From DASRJX01 sp035649235 (lineage in GTDB: Bacteria > Acidobacteriota > Polarisedimenticolia > Gp22-AA2): DNA of 6,026 nt. The stretch spans positions 1-6,026 of the forward strand of contig DASRJX010000066.1 of the NCBI GenBank assembly GCA_035649235.1, in the 5' to 3' direction. Shown one piece after another: positions 5,695 to 6,026 of this stretch (positions are counted from its first letter, which is position 1; each line of letters begins with the position of its first letter). A program made the position numbers and the translations under genes. The notes under the pieces were generated by a model. It had not been told where the DNA came from, searched no databases, and worked only from the letters and a program-made list of their open reading frames with translations.

Positions 5695-6026
5695 TTGACC
5701 GGTTTCCGCAAGGGGAGCCACTACGGCGACGTGGATCTGTCAAACCAGCTGGTCTGGTTGTCGGGCGACATGGGCGGCGAGTGGCACAAGAACCCGGGCC
5801 CCGGGATGCCGATGGACTGGACGGTCGTGACCTTCGACCGGCGCTCGACCCCGGAGCAGCGCAAGGCGATCGAGAAGGTCGTCGGCAAGGTGTTCGACGT
5901 GTAGTGGAGCAAAATCAGCTCCCGCGACGACTCGATCTCCTGGGAGGACAGCGCGAGCTCGTCGCACGCCAAGATGGCGAGCGGCATGGCGGAGATCACG
6001 CTCGACAAGCAGTCGACGATGCGCCC
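5695..6026 (+). pseudogene. DUF1326-like gene remnant with in-frame TAG, no proper N-terminus, cut by the window end
   Basis: The frame opening at a TTG (5695) reads GSHYGDVDLSNQLVWLSGD, later MDWTVVTFDRRSTPEQRKAI, then meets TAG at 5902-5904. It continues in the same frame without another stop to the window edge (WSKISSRDDSISWEDSASSS and on). The order 'hYGDvDLs... dw.vv.fD.rsTpEQr.Ai' followed by a Trp-containing segment recalls DUF1326 proteins, whose full forms carry a signal peptide and an N-terminal half not found here. Upstream the frame is open back past the terminator but has no ATG or GTG start, no hydrophobic segment and only a weak GGGG before the TTG. The TAG lies where relatives would have a sense codon and is one base from AAG or CAG. 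The best reading is a decayed gene, truncated and with a nonsense change; a sequencing error at the TAG is the main alternative. Family call uncertain. Confidence 0.5.

Noticed and set aside
5695..5717. TTGACC at 5695 as a -35 box for the right-end gene
   Set aside because: There is no -10-like hexamer at 16-18 bases (CCACTA at 17), and the bases fit better as coding sequence.
5902..5904. TAG decoded as pyrrolysine
   Set aside because: Nothing in the window supports pyrrolysine use, and the same gene also lacks its N-terminus, so decay or sequencing error is simpler.
5721..6008. Minus-strand frame of 95 codons at the right end
   Set aside because: It lies opposite the DUF1326-like remnant, whose plus-strand translation shows family-like motifs; the minus-strand translation shows none.
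1..6026. CRISPR arrays, insertion sequences, tRNA or rRNA genes
   Set aside because: No regularly spaced repeats, transposase motifs, terminal inverted repeats or RNA gene signatures were seen on either strand.

Overview
The window is GC-rich (clearly above 60% by eye) and codes densely on both strands. Several features fit a free-living Acidobacteriota or similar uncultivated soil or sediment phylum: G/C-ending codons, a large hybrid histidine kinase of the 'HDFNNLL' class, an exported metal-dependent amidohydrolase, a small exported DUF5818-like cysteine protein and a DUF1326-like fragment. This placement rests on gene content alone and is moderate to weak; no rRNA or marker gene is present.

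Layout. A class II tRNA nucleotidyltransferase with an HD domain (CCA-adding type) runs leftwards, 1450 to 35. A divergent intergenic region (1451-1597) separates it from rightward genes. It holds a -10-like box very close to the nucleotidyltransferase start, a possible rightward promoter, two back-to-back perfect inverted repeats (1548-1567 and 1568-1585) and a strong Shine-Dalgarno sequence for a GTG start at 1598. Rightward come a membrane-bound hybrid sensor kinase/receiver (1598-3712), a secreted amidohydrolase (3729-5117, 16 bases downstream), and a small secreted DUF5818-like protein (5191-5565) with its own well-formed promoter and an excellent intrinsic terminator (5591-5621). The right end holds a remnant of a DUF1326-like gene (from about 5695 to the window edge). 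It lacks a credible N-terminus and is broken by an in-frame TAG at 5902.

Main point of interest. The sensor kinase has an intact 704-codon frame but has lost residues needed for catalysis in several boxes at once. The phosphoacceptor histidine is Asn301, the N-box asparagine is Ser413, the G2-box glycines are Asp484 and Ala486, and the F-box is not conserved past FEP. Its C-terminal receiver keeps every key residue (Asp577/578, Asp623, Ser650, Lys673). It therefore reads as a pseudo-histidine-kinase fused to a live receiver: a membrane sensor that should not autophosphorylate and may take phosphate from, or act on, another kinase.

How the genes may work together. The amidohydrolase is exported and probably cleaves small peptides or other cyclic/linear amides in the periplasm; the kinase-like protein has an extracytoplasmic Cache-like sensing region. 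Their adjacency allows co-transcription and a sense-and-process relationship, but this is inference. The nucleotidyltransferase is a housekeeping gene, and the DUF5818-like gene is a separate transcription unit.
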